NCBI RefSeq assembly: GCF_022682495.2
Contig: NC_071392.1
Span: 107,188,896 to 107,252,895 of the forward strand
Length of the DNA stretch: 64,000 nucleotides
Origin: Desmodus rotundus
Taxonomy: Eukaryota > Chordata > Mammalia > Chiroptera > Phyllostomidae
Direction: 5' to 3'
Part shown: positions 22,501 through 32,349 of the stretch, piece after piece
How positions within the stretch are numbered: the stretch's first letter is position 1
Layout: each line of letters opens with the position of its first letter
Made by a program: the position numbers and the translations under genes
Notes under the pieces: model-generated
The model's database searches: none
What the model was told of the DNA's origin: nothing
Seen by the model: only the letters and a program-made list of their open reading frames with translations

Positions 22501-23305
22501 CATTTCACCAGATGTATAACACTTTACATAAGAAGTATGTTTGGGTTGCTATGGGGATGTGGCTTGAGGGGGGAAGGAGAGAAGGAAACACATGCTTCCC
22601 ATGGATACTTTTTCAAGGGGCTCAGCTAAAATTTCAGCCCCACTGATTCCCCCACTGCAGTCGTTTTCCGCATCAACTGGCCCTCTGCCATGAGATAGTA
22701 CAGTGACAATGTTTGTCGGGGAATATTGATGCTTGGACACTTGAATCAATTAATGCATCCATTTCAGTTGCCTCGTCATCTGTCAGGAACACCAGGTTCT
22801 CTTGCCAAAGTAAGTACTGAAACAGGGGGGATGCAGGAAGAAGAGTGTGTTTGGAGAAGTATTTATAATTATGCATAAAGGAGAGGGGCATTATAATTTG
22901 TTGAGGTAAAATGACTGATTATATACATATTTTTTTATCAAAAAGAGAGACAATCAGAGGAACGCTATAGGGGCTCGGAATTTGTTCAGCCTGCCTGGGT
23001 CTGCACGACAGCTCCTAGCAGTGAGGCTTTGAGGAGAGTGCTCAACCTTTCTAAGCCTCATAGAGAGAATAATACCACGGGGTTCAGAGCTCAACTGCTT
23101 GCCACTGAGCCTTCATTCTCAGTTTCCTATGTAAGACATGCTGATAGGGCCTCACAGCATAGGATGTTCAGGGCTAGTATGCTACTCTGTAACAGTGGGT
23201 CTGGGCATGGCCTGAGATGTTGCCTTGGTAACAATGTGCCAGTTGCTGCTGATGCTGCTGTGCTTGGGTCCACACTTTTTTGAGTATTCAAGAACCTGGA
23301 ATGAA
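22500..23305. other. Unannotated single-copy sequence
   Basis: No gene or repeat is recognised. Frames are short and occur on both strands. Confidence 0.4.
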
Positions 23306-23307
23306 CC

Positions 23308-23497
23308 TAATTCTCAAACTTGAGCTTGCTTCAGAATCACCTGGAGGGCCTGTTCCAACAAATTCCTGGATTAAAACATGAAAATCTCGAGGGTTTCTGA
23401 CTCTATAGGTCTGGGTGGGGCCCAAGAATTTGTATTTCTAACACGTTCTCGGGTGATGCTGATGATGCTGGTCCAGAGACCACACTTTGAGAATTAA
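23308..23497 (+). mobile_element. MER5A-type hAT MITE
   Basis: Terminal 'ttctcaaactt' and 'cacactttgagaatt' ends flank 'cagaatcacctggagggcct', 'gtctgggtggggcccaag', 'aatttgtatttctaacacg' and 'tgatgctgatgatgctggtc'. These match MER5A, a non-autonomous hAT-Charlie element, nearly end to end. Confidence 0.92.
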
Positions 23498-23499
23498 TG

Positions 23500-23800
23500 T
23501 CTTAGATGGTCTGTAAGCGCTCTTGCAACTTGAAGCAAAGACTAGAAATAGTACTGGACCATTGCAAGCCAAGCAAAGCGCTGTTGTCATGCTAGAGAAT
23601 GAGGAGACCTTCTATAAGGCAAGCTTTCAACTCTCCTGACCACCACAGGTCACATCTGGAATCAGAAGGACAGGGTTACAAATCCTAGCTCTCACCATCC
23701 CGGTACAACTCACCTCACCCCTGGACAATAATGCCCCCCTCAGTCAATGGGCTTCTTTTTTCCGCTTCCTTTTTCCTTTTTCCCCTTTCCTTCCCTTACT
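23500..23800. other. Unannotated sequence with T/C-rich tract
   Basis: Nothing is recognised except a pyrimidine-rich run around 23750-23797 immediately upstream of the SINE target site. Confidence 0.4.
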
Positions 23801-23818
23801 CATCAAGAAGCCCCTCAG

Positions 23819-24065
23819 GCCCTGGCCAGTGTGGCTCAGTTGGCTGGGCATCAGCCCACAAAGCAAAAAAAGTTCACCAGCTCAAGTCCCAGTCAGGTCA
23901 CACGCCTGGGTTGTGGGCTCAGTTCCCTGGACAGGGCACGTATGAGAATCAACTGAGCGATGTTTGTCTCTCACATCGATGTTTCTTTCCCTCTCTTTCT
24001 CCCTCCCTGCCCCTCCCTCCAAAAACAAATAAATAAAATCTTTTTAAAAAAGAAGAAGAAGAAGA
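23819..24065 (+). mobile_element. VES-type bat SINE with GAA-expanded tail
   Basis: The head is 'gccctggccagtgtggctca' followed by 'gttggctgggcatcagccc'. A degraded B-box 'ctcaagtcccagtcagg' and the C/T-rich block come next, then 'aaataaataaaatcttttt'. Target-site duplications read 'agaagcccctcag' (23806-23818) and 'agaagcccatcag' (ending 24078). Between the A-rich tail and the duplication lies a small (GAA)n expansion, possibly seeded by the 'agaag' of the target site. Confidence 0.93.
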
Positions 24066-24079
24066 AGAAGCCCATCAGA

Positions 24080-25400
24080 AAATCTTGTCTGTGGGTGGGA
24101 ACAGAACTTCAGCTCTCATCCTAGAGTCTTGACGGGCTCAAATGCAACCTCACTTAACCAGACAGGCAAATCGCATGTGCAGTGCAAAAGCACTGCTAGA
24201 CAGGTGAGGAGGTCATGTGCACAGAGCATGCTGAGCAAATAACAGCCCTTCGTGAATCAGCATTAGCATAATTACTGAACATCAGTAATTGCTGAAATTA
24301 TGTTCACTAGGATTGGTTTTTAATTCTAAGTGAGAGGCCTCTTCCACCTATTCCCCCAGCAGGGAGGCGAAGGCGGCCTACCCGCTGGCGTTGACCTTCA
24401 AAGAAGCACTAGCCATCTCCCAGAGGCCATCCCGAGCATAGACTTTGGATGGACTGTCATCGTCAGAGGGGCCCCCAAACTCTGCCTGAAACTTCTGGCC
24501 TCCACAACGTTATTCCTGCTGTACCTCTCTTCTAGAATTGCACCCCCTCTTGGTTCGATGCATCCAATTTTGCTTGGTCAGCGAGACATGGTCATAGAGT
24601 AAAATGTAAACATTAAGTGTTTCAATTATGGCGTATGGAAAGTGCAGCAGAAGCTGGATCACCTGTCCAAGTGGGACTTTTTGAAGGCCAGATTCAACCG
24701 GGAAGCTGCTGCATGCTACTAAAAGCCAAGAAGGAAAGGAGGCCTCCCATGGCTTCGAAGGAGTATGGAGGTGAACCGATCACAAACAGCACCTTGCAGA
24801 CTATAACACCTCCACGGGGACCTGCGTCACGGATGGGGCCGTACAAGCTGAGTGGAGAGACCGTGTAAGAGTAACCCTTCCGAACATGAACACAGACGGT
24901 GAGAAGCCTCTCCCTTTAGTTCCATTCAACCCTGGCACTAGGATGCAGATGGCGGGTGACAATGGTGGGACACAGAATGCACAAGGCACCCAGAAAAGAC
25001 TCCAGACCCTCACCAAGGACAAGAGGAACTGGAGTAGTCAGGACAAGCCAAGCACCCTGGCACCGTGTGACTAAGGGCCTCCAAAGCTGCGTCAGGGAGC
25101 AAACAGCAGCACATCCAGCCCTCGGGCAGACAATCACCCTCCTGACTCCTCTCCTTCCCTGCGTTCCACCTCCCACTGGCACTGAAGCCAGACAAGCACC
25201 TTTGTGCTTGTTTTGTGTGCTGCGGTATCCACAGAGGCCGAAACAGCTGAGTTAATGAACTGAATGAATAAATCAGCAAGTCTCGACAGCTCTACCTCCA
25301 AAGAAGACCTCACATCTGTCCACATTTCTCCATTGCCTCTGCCAACACCCGCGCCTGAGTCCTCACCATTTTTGGACCAACTGTATAAGCCCCTGCCTTG
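24080..25400. other. Unannotated single-copy sequence
   Basis: No repeat or gene is identified. It includes the inverted repeat at 24271-24289. The segment 24880-25260 carries many overlapping frames on both strands, none with domain content. Confidence 0.4.
24271..24289. promoter_or_regulatory. Perfect inverted repeat with TAAT cores
   Basis: 'attactga' and 'tcagtaat' form perfect 8-base arms around 'aca'. Outer 'cataatt' (24268 onward) and 'aattatg' (about 24296-24302) form a second, looser inverted pair around them. The arms contain ATTA/TAAT cores, as bound by homeodomain dimers, and the flanking 'cagcattagcataattac' is of similar composition. Function is inference. Confidence 0.35.
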
Positions 25401-25419
25401 TGTTCCAGCCTCAACCCTT

Positions 25420-25642
25420 TTCTAAGGATTTTATTTATTTATTTTTAGAGAGAGGGAACAGGAGGGAGAAAGAGAGGGAGAGAAACACTGATGTGAGAAA
25501 CATCGATCGGTTGTTTTTCATACATGCCCCAGGTGGGGAACGAACACGCCACCCAGGCATGTGCCCTAACTGGGGATCGAACCAGCAACCTTTCGCTTTG
25601 CAGAACAATGCCCAACCAACTGAACCACACCAGTCAGGGCTG
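25420..25642 (-). mobile_element. VES-type bat SINE, antisense
   Basis: The element runs from the tail complement 'aaggattttatttatttat' through a GA-rich block to 'aactggggatcgaaccagc' (B-box complement) and 'ctgaaccacaccagtcaggg'. Target-site duplications are 'gcctcaaccctt' (25408-25419) and 'gcctccaccctt' (25643-25654), with one mismatch. Confidence 0.95.
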
Positions 25643-25654
25643 GCCTCCACCCTT

Positions 25655-26055
25655 GCCCCCTTGGAGCCACACCCTTTGCAGAAGCCAGGTAGTCAATCAC
25701 TCAGCCCCAGATCAGGTGACACACCTGACCGTAGTAACCCGGATGCTTACCCCGAGTTTGCTATGAGTCAGGCCCGGTTTGTGCAGGCGGTCCTCTTCGG
25801 GATTTCCAAAGCCCACTCCCTCAGAGAGCCCTGACCCCGCCCCACCCTTTCTGGTAGGCCTTGGATGGCAAGCCCTGCCCAAGATGTCTCTTGACACGGA
25901 AACTTTCTCTGTCCCACACATCCGGCAGTTCACATTTGCCACTCATAGCACAGAATGACCCTTTTGTGGGGATCATAAAATGACTAACCCGTGCTCTGTG
26001 CATTTTGGGTCTCAAAGTGGTTTTGTAACCAGGAACGCATAACGCGCTTGCTTTC
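25655..26055. other. Unannotated single-copy sequence
   Basis: Nothing nameable is seen between the SINE and the MIR pair. Confidence 0.35.
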
Positions 26056-26059
26056 CAGT

Positions 26060-26190
26060 CACTCATGTGATTTATCCCCATGCTACAGGTGAAACCAAGT
26101 TCCAGGGAAATCGCTCAAAGTCATAGGCTAATGGGTGCCAAGCGGAGATTCCAACCCAGGACTTCGGACTCCAGCCTCTGTAATCGTCCC
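26060..26190 (-). repeat. MIR SINE, antisense
   Basis: 'tttatccccatgctacagg', 'gaaatcgctcaaagtcatag' and 'gagattccaacccaggactt' follow the antisense MIR order. Confidence 0.75.
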
Positions 26191-26269
26191 ACATTTCAGT
26201 CGCCCCGTGTGCCTGGCGTGTGCCTTATTGTGACTGTCAATGCCAGTCAAGTGGCATATGAATAGTAAA

Positions 26270-26520
26270 CAGTGATTAATGTTTATCAGGGTCTCATAAC
26301 GCTCTCCACATTTTACAAGTGGCTTACACGGGTTATTATTTAATTCTCAAGATCCTTTGACATACATCCTCTTGTTATTCTGAGGAGCAATATGAGACCT
26401 CTGAGGCTCCAAGAAGTTAAATAACTTCCCCCAAGATGACATAGCAATTAAGTACTGGGCCCAGGATTTAAACCCAGGCAGTCTGGCTCTGGAGCCTACA
26501 CATTTCACCCCTGGACCCCC
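26270..26520 (-). repeat. MIR SINE, antisense, nearly full length
   Basis: The copy contains 'acgggttattatttaattct', 'tctgaggctccaagaagtta', 'aataacttcccccaagatg', 'gatttaaacccaggcagtct' and 'ggctctggagcc'. Most of the MIR body is present, in antisense order. Confidence 0.88.
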
Positions 26521-26699
26521 TTTCTAACGGCCCCCAGAGGATATCTGTGGGTTGACTGGTGACACAACACTGTCAGAGCCAGGAGAAGCACCTTGGTGGG
26601 ATCACACATTTACACCGTCCATAAAACATCTGTCTTGGAGTGACAGTTGGCAGTTGATAAGGTTTGACATTTTCAAATCAATTTCTATCGATTTCTTTC

Positions 26700-26905
26700 T
26701 CCTCAAGAAAGGACGAGAGTTTGACGGATAAAAGCCAGAGCTCAGTGCGCTTGGGCACAGCGGGGAGAGGAGGCGAGGAGGCCAAGAGTGAGCGGTGCGG
26801 AGGATGGCGGGGACAGCGGCAGCAGCTGCATGCACGCTGTCCGTGAGAAAAACCCCTTTCTTGGCAGCGTCCTGCTCCGGGGTGTCCCAACACAGTGCCG
26901 AGTAA
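26700..26905 (+). promoter_or_regulatory. Candidate TATA-type promoter with a short coding start
   Basis: A TATA-like 'ggataaaagc' at 26726-26735 is followed by a CpG-rich, purine-rich stretch. An ATG at 26804 sits in a good initiation context ('gaggatggcg', G at -3 and G at +4). The frame reads 'MAGTAAAAACTLSVRKTPFL' and ends at 26905. After 13 codons, at 26843, there is a donor-like 'gtgaga', so a spliced first exon is possible. I recognise no gene from these residues, and a chance arrangement is entirely possible. Confidence 0.22.
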
Positions 26906-26929
26906 ATAACACAGGCTCCATATTGTTGT

Positions 26930-27110
26930 CATGTGATGTTTTCTGCCGACAGAGGCGCAGGGAAGCAGAAGAAAATGTTATGTGCTAGGGCATGGCCGTG
27001 GAGTTATGAATATTTATATGATCAACACACAAAATCCCATTTTAACAGATACCATTTTGATGGATTTAACAAGTTAATCTAAGCCATTTCCACATCCTAG
27101 TGGATGCCTG
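26930..27110. promoter_or_regulatory. AT-rich repeat-free block, possible conserved element
   Basis: Between two CpG-rich patches lies AT-rich sequence with 'gttatgaatatttatatgat', 'cattttaacagatacc' and 'acaagttaatctaag'. No repeat is recognised. A regulatory role is speculative. Confidence 0.25.
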
Positions 27111-27159
27111 CAAGAGATGAACGGGTGGCATTTCTGTAAATTCTGTTGCATGAGGAAAC

Positions 27160-27490
27160 CTCTGAAACAGATGGGCGCATAAGCCCCGGCTCTTTTGGTG
27201 GGCATACCAATTTGTGTTTCCGCGCTGTTGACGCGCACTGAGCCTGCGCCGAGTGCCCAGCGTTGTGCGGGCGCCTCCTAGTGTTGCTCCTCGCAGCCAC
27301 ACTCTGAGGTCCACTCCCCACTGATCACGTGGGTCTGAGTGACAGCAGGACCTGAAACAGGAACGGGCACCTGGATGGGGCCGAGCCCGGAAGAGTGTCG
27401 GCAGACGTGGAGCCCGGAGCCGAGCACCAGCCTGGCTGAGGACGGAGAGTTGACAACCCCCAGGCAGGCCGGCTGGATTTAGGAGCGAGG
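27160..27490. other. CpG-rich patch
   Basis: CpGs cluster at 27175-27300 and again at 27360-27460, for example in 'tttccgcgctgttgacgcgc' and 'gggcgcctcc'. Parts ('actgagcctgcgccgag', 'gcgggcgcctcctag') look like a GC-mutated MIR core. It is either a weak CpG island or a decayed repeat. No transcript evidence is visible. Confidence 0.4.
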
Positions 27491-27639
27491 CTCCCGCCTT
27501 CTGCAGCCAGGTCCTCTCTCACCTTCGCCTCCTGCTGACCACCAAGGACAGCTGCTCCCATTAGCTTCTTCCCAGCTTGGGCTTTTGACACACGTCTCAC
27601 ATTAAATAGCTAGTAAAGCATTTTAACCTGCTCAATTGC

Positions 27640-27805
27640 TATTGATCCTCCCAATAAGGAATTGTACTTTTGTCTCCATTTCGTGGCTGAGGAAAATGAA
27701 GTTCAGAGAGTTTTAAGGGGTTTAATCACAAGCACGCGGTTCAGAAGTCCCAGTCTGGTGGAGGATATGAATACAGGTCTTCTAATTCCAGACTTGTGCT
27801 GTTGC
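27640..27805 (-). repeat. MIR SINE, antisense
   Basis: 'gtctccatttcgtggctgag', 'gaaaatgaagttcagagag', and 'tatgaatacaggtcttctaa' follow the antisense MIR order (core then head). Confidence 0.75.
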
Positions 27806-28140
27806 CCCTATTCTGTGGAGTGTTTTAGTCCCCAAAGCGGCGCTAGATTGCACTGCTATCCCCTGCTCTTCACTCCCTCCCTGTACTAGGATCACCCCCC
27901 AAGCCCTCTGCCATTCCTGCCACACAGAAGCAGAGTGTACTTCCTCATTCCACTGATGATGGACTTAGCCATGTGACCTATCTCAGCCAGCGGCGTGGTG
28001 GAAATAACCCAACAGGAAGCTACAAATATGCTTGTAGTGTTTGGCTTGGCTGCTGGCACCTGGGATCCTCCATGAGACCAGCATGCCCCAGGAACCTACC
28101 TCTCCAAGGAGAGGGAGGCACAAGGCACAGACCTGAACCA
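27805..28140. other. Unannotated single-copy sequence
   Basis: Nothing recognised apart from short chance frames. Confidence 0.35.
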
Positions 28141-28144
28141 AACC

Positions 28145-28541
28145 GTACTGGTTTCCTGTGGTTGCCATAACAAATCACCACAAATGGAAATTTATTCTCT
28201 CACGGTTCTGGATGTCTGACGTCCAAAATCAAGGTGTGGGCAGGACTGCGCTCCTCCCAAAGGCTCTGGGGGAGAATTCTTCTTGCCTCTCCTAGTTTCC
28301 TGGCTTATATAGATGCTTCACTCCGACCTCTGACTCCATCTTCGCATCATCTTCTCCGTGTCTCTGTGTGTCCTCCTCTGTCTCTTACAAGGACACTGTC
28401 ATTGGACTTAGGGCCCAGTATGATCTCTTCCTGATGCTTACCTCAACTGCAACTGAAAAGACCCTATTTTCAAAGAAGGTCACATTCTGAGGTTCTAGAT
28501 GGACATGAATTTGGGGGAACACTATTCAGTCCCACTACAGT
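28145..28541 (-). mobile_element. MaLR-type LTR, antisense
   Basis: Antisense LTR signatures appear in order. They are 'gttgccataacaaatcacca', 'aaatttattctctcacggtt', 'ctggatgtctgacgtccaaa', 'atcaaggtgtgggcaggact' and, at the far end, 'cccactacag'. These are shared by placental ERVL-MaLR LTRs. It is an ancient endogenous retrovirus-like LTR without a coding frame. Confidence 0.75.
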
Positions 28542-28880
28542 TGGCCCTCTGTCTCCCAAAAGTCACATTCAACCCACAAGCAAAACACTTTCATCCCAAC
28601 CCAACATTCCCAAAAGTCTTAACTCATTCCAGCACCAACTCTAAATCCGAAGTCTCATCTAAATATCATCAGCTCAAGAAGTTGGGACAAAAAGTCCCAA
28701 ATCTCACCATCTAAATCAGGGATCAGTGGGGTCTGGATATGGTCCACCCTGGGGCACAATTCCTCTCCATCTGAGGGCCTGCGAGACTAAATCCACACAC
28801 TATCTGCTTCCCAAGTGCAACGTGGGGGCAGGCAAGGGAAAGACATTCCCACAGGGACAAAATGAAAGGCATAAAAGAGT
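28541..28880 (-). mobile_element. MaLR internal fragment, antisense
   Basis: Directly after the LTR come 'agtcttaactcattccagc', 'aagtctcatctaaatatca', 'cacaattcctctccatctga' and 'acattcccacaggga', which match the end of the MaLR internal region in antisense. The LTR-internal boundary is therefore preserved on one side. It is non-coding and highly decayed. Confidence 0.65.
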
Positions 28881-28974
28881 CGCTGGTTGTGCCCCATCTT
28901 CTGCTTCCACGGCAGTGGCCCTGCCCTCTCTACTATTCAATTCACTGTACCAATCCGTTCTCCTGGAGCCAAGC

Positions 28975-29047
28975 CTATCTGACCTGCAGACCCAAAATAA
29001 ACTGTTGTTATGAGCCACTGAGATTTTTGAGGCTAGTTGTTACGTAC
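28975..29047 (+). mobile_element. MLT1 LTR 3' end
   Basis: 'cctgcagacccaaaataaac' followed by 'ttatgagccactgagatttt' and 'tagttgttacgtacc' resembles the last 70 bases of an MLT1 LTR in sense orientation. Confidence 0.5.
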
Positions 29048-29289
29048 CGAAAACTCATGGGTACACCACAAAACACTGACAGAAAGGCCTTCCGATGGTG
29101 TGCCCAGAAATCCGGTACAGAAGACAGCTTCACCTCTTCTCCATGAACACAACAGGTTTTTGCAAAGATGGACTCTGCATCAAACTGCTATGACATTAAT
29201 TTTGCCGCATTGTGTAGGATATTTTGCAGTTACTTTAATCCAACACATTTCAACTCATCACCTTGATTGAATAGATGTTGAACATGAAA

Positions 29290-29790
29290 CAGAACAGACG
29301 GAAGAAGAAAAATGATGCTGTCCCCACAAGTTCACAGTCTAATGGTGGAGACTGACATAAGCATGAGTAATAGTAACCACAGGCCTTGAAAAATAAATCC
29401 TGTAACAGGACAAGAGAGCACCTGGCAGTAGGCCTTACAAAGTCGGTGAGAGAGAGATGATGCTTGCAGTGGGCCTTAAACGTCAGATGGGATTTTCCAA
29501 AGGCCAAGATGGAAGAACAGGAGGAAAAGGCCAGAAAGCCATGTTTTGAAATATCTGTTTGTACAACCAGCCAACGGTATCCCAATGGAGTGCCAGGAGA
29601 GGAAGTGAAGTCGTGGAGAGCCTTTGATGCTAGACTGTGGGGTGTGCATAGGATTTGATGGGCAATGAGGAGCCTTGGCAGCTGTGAGAGTGAGGGAGCA
29701 CTGTGAGGGGGCTGCGCCTTAGGAAATCACTATGGCTGAATGCTGGATGGGAGGATTGAGAGGTTCTAGACTGGAGCTGAGGATACCAGG
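29290..29790 (-). repeat. L2-like LINE fragment, antisense
   Basis: The text 'acaagttcacagtctaatgg', 'atgggattttccaaaggcc', 'gagagcctttgatgctagac' and 'gaaatcactatggctgaatg' follows the antisense order of the L2 3' region seen more completely at 43960-45180. It is diverged. Confidence 0.5.
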
Positions 29791-29799
29791 TAAAAGCCA

Positions 29800-30640
29800 G
29801 CTGCAACTGTCCAGCTTTGGAGGTCGATTAACAGGGGTTAGGCCACCAGTCACATCAGCAAAAAAGTCTTGGTGTCTGACTCAGCACTGCGGGCAGGGCT
29901 GCAGCAGGAATGTCCTGTTTGCTCTGCCAGATGCCCACCCCATTTCGCCTCTCAGTTCCTCTAGGTCCCTGAGCTATTCCTGTTCCTCTCTTTCTGGGGA
30001 GCCTGCGGGGCTCTTCCTGCCACACATTCTATCACTCTAGCAAAGCATTAGCAAAAGCCATCCATCCATCTGCTGACTCCACAGAAATCAGTGAGCACCA
30101 GATCCAGGGACAGAGGAGGAGGGAGGACGGGAGGGGACACTCTCCTGATTACAATATTTTATCCTCAAGCATTTGCTACCATTCATCACTTCTGCTAACA
30201 CGGCAAAAATTCAGGCTCTTGTCTCCCAAATGACCTGATAAAGCTCCCCCTGAAGTCTGGGATTTGGAGGTGGGCTGAATATCAGGAGCTGGAGGAACCA
30301 GATTTAGTGGCCTGGGTCTCTGGGGTGCAGTGGGGAATATGGGTAGGAAGGAGGTTGTTCCCAACCTCCTTCCAGCAGAACCAGGAGGGGGCTCCAGCTT
30401 CACTTTATTTAATAACCACACAAATATACACTATATATTTTAAAGCAGGAGAGTTAGCAGAAACTACAGGCAGTCTTGTAATTCCAACCAGCCCTCTTCC
30501 TCACTCCAAGTAGAACGGCAGCCTCTACTCAGTGTGCCCCACCCCAGTCCCAGGAACGTCTCCTTCTGTCTCGTGCCTTTCCCCTCCACTGCTCTGTTCC
30601 ACCTTTCCTTCCCCCACACACCCCCAGCCCCCTGGCATCT
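29800..30640. other. Unannotated single-copy sequence
   Basis: No coding exon or repeat is identified. Confidence 0.4.
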
Positions 30641-30649
30641 CAGTCCGCA

Positions 30650-30740
30650 TACTTGTTTTCTGTGAGCCAGGAACTACATCTGATCTGTGTCAGCATCTTC
30701 GGCACCTTATGCAGGGCCTGCCACTGCGTGAATGCTGACA
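30650..30740 (+). repeat. Possible L2 3' end
   Basis: 'gtgagccaggaactacatct', 'ttcggcaccttatgcagggc' and 'tgaatgctgac' resemble the L2 tail consensus, weakly. Confidence 0.4.
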
Positions 30741-31080
30741 AGCCTTGTCCCTGATGGCCAACAGAGGCACGCACCACCACGTTCCCTTCCCAGAGGCTGC
30801 CCTTTAAGCCAGCTGAGCCTCCCGCACAGCTATGAGAAGGCAGATGCCAGCACCCCTTACCCATGGCCTTGTGCCCAACCATGTCTCAACAGGCCTCTTG
30901 CTCTCTTGCCTGACCTCACACGACAGCAGTGCCTTGAGCTCCTGGAGTTTTGGGACTCCACGCAGCTCCTCAACTAGACGCCTTGGCTCACATGCATCCT
31001 TCAGGCCATTTCCTGTTCCAACTGCTCTGAGCAGCCCCTGAGGACTCTGAAGTCCTCCCTGGACCTCAGCCCCCACACTG
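30740..31080. other. Unannotated single-copy sequence
   Basis: Nothing identified before the CA-rich tract. Confidence 0.35.
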
Positions 31081-31505
31081 ACACCACACACATGCATATG
31101 CACCATGTATTCCCCTCACATATACCCCACACAAGCATGTACATACCAGGCGCACCCACACACACACCATGAATGTGCACACACATGCACTATACATGCC
31201 GTGTATGTACACATGCTATGCATGTCTGTGTGCGCATACACTAAACAATGTTTACACACATACCGTGTTTACTCTGCAAAGACATGCCACGTGTGTGTAT
31301 AAAACGCATGCATATCGTGAACATGTGTGTGCACGTGCATGCCACCCATACATGCGTGGCACCGTTATACTACACACATACACCACGTGTGTGCATCTCA
31401 TTATGCTCCACACATCCATGTCACACATATATGTATATAATATATCTATACTCCCACAAAGGTTAACGTGTGTACACCACATGTGTGCACACTCACACAC
31501 ACAGA
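31080..31505. repeat. CA/TG-rich imperfect simple repeat
   Basis: About 425 bases of alternating purine-pyrimidine sequence are dominated by CA and TG steps, broken by 'catgcatg'-type palindromic words. The long open frames here, rich in Cys, His, Met and Thr, are compositional artefacts. Alternating CA/TG sequence is prone to Z-DNA and length change. Confidence 0.9.
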
Positions 31506-31618
31506 GCATTCAGTGGGACTATAATTTCTCCAGAGTGGCCAGTTCTGATTCAGTCCAACCGGAGGTGGCTGTCACCTTGGAAGGCCTCTAGAAACCTAAT
31601 TTCTAATTTCTGTGGCTC

Positions 31619-32335
31619 TTTTAAAAACATTTTTATTAAATTTAATGGGGTGATTTACAATAGCCAAGTGCTGGAAACAGCCTAAGTGCCCATCAGTAAA
31701 TAAGTGGATCAAAAAATTGTGGTACAATTACACGATGGAATACTATGCAGCAGAAAGAAGGAGCTCCTACCCTTCAAGACAGCATGGATGGAACTGGAGA
31801 GCATTATGCTGAGTGAAATAAGCCAGGCGGTAAGGGACAAATACCATATGATCTCACCTATAAGTGGAACCTAATCAACAAAAAAAAAAAACAAGCGAGC
31901 AAAAACAGAACCAGAGACGTGGAAAAAAAGAAAAAACTGACGGTGACCAGAGAGGAAGGGGGAGGGATAATAGGAGAGAGGGGGAAGGGTCAAGTCAAGG
32001 AACATGTGTAAAGGACCCAGTGTCAAAGCCAACCGGGGAGGGGGCAGGACTGAATGTGGGAGGTGGGGGGTGGATAGGGCAGGGGAGAGAAATGGCAGAA
32101 AAATGGCAGAAAAACTGTAACTGACCAACAATAAAAACAATTAAAAATAAAAGTAAACCATAAATAAATAAATAAATGTGCTTTGTGTTCCTGAAAAATA
32201 AAATAAAATAAGTAGATGTATTGGGATGACACTGGTCAACAGGACCACAGGTTTCGAGGGCACACCTCCATGGCACAAGATCTGTACCCCGCACTGTGTG
32301 CCCACCGCCCAAAGTCAGACCATCTCTTTAAAATA
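31619..32335 (-). mobile_element. Antisense L1 3' end, interrupted by a sense L1
   Basis: The left piece 'tttttattaaatttaatggg' 'gtga' (31628-31653) and the right piece beginning 'ttgggatgacactggtcaac' (about 32220) join into one antisense L1 tail. It continues to 'gtgtgcccaccgcccaaagt' and 'cagacc'. The sense L1 at 31654-32215 lies between them. Confidence 0.7.
31654..32215 (+). mobile_element. 5'-truncated L1 inserted in antisense L1
   Basis: Sense landmarks are 'tttacaatagccaagtgctg', 'gtgcccatcagtaaataag', 'gcagcagaaagaaggagc', 'gcattatgctgagtgaaata', 'agccaggcggtaagg' and 'accatatgatctcacc'. A G-rich 3' UTR and an A-rich tail with several 'aaata' units follow. The flanks 'aatggggtga' and 'attgggatga' are candidate target-site duplications. 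Divergence looks low compared with neighbouring L1s. Confidence 0.85.
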
Positions 32336-32349
32336 AAGCCCAAGGCTTT

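Noticed and set aside
31169..31591. Cys/His-rich 140-codon frame that could look like a zinc-binding protein
   Set aside because: Caused by the CA/TG simple repeat; the spacing of Cys and His follows the repeat, not a zinc-finger pattern.
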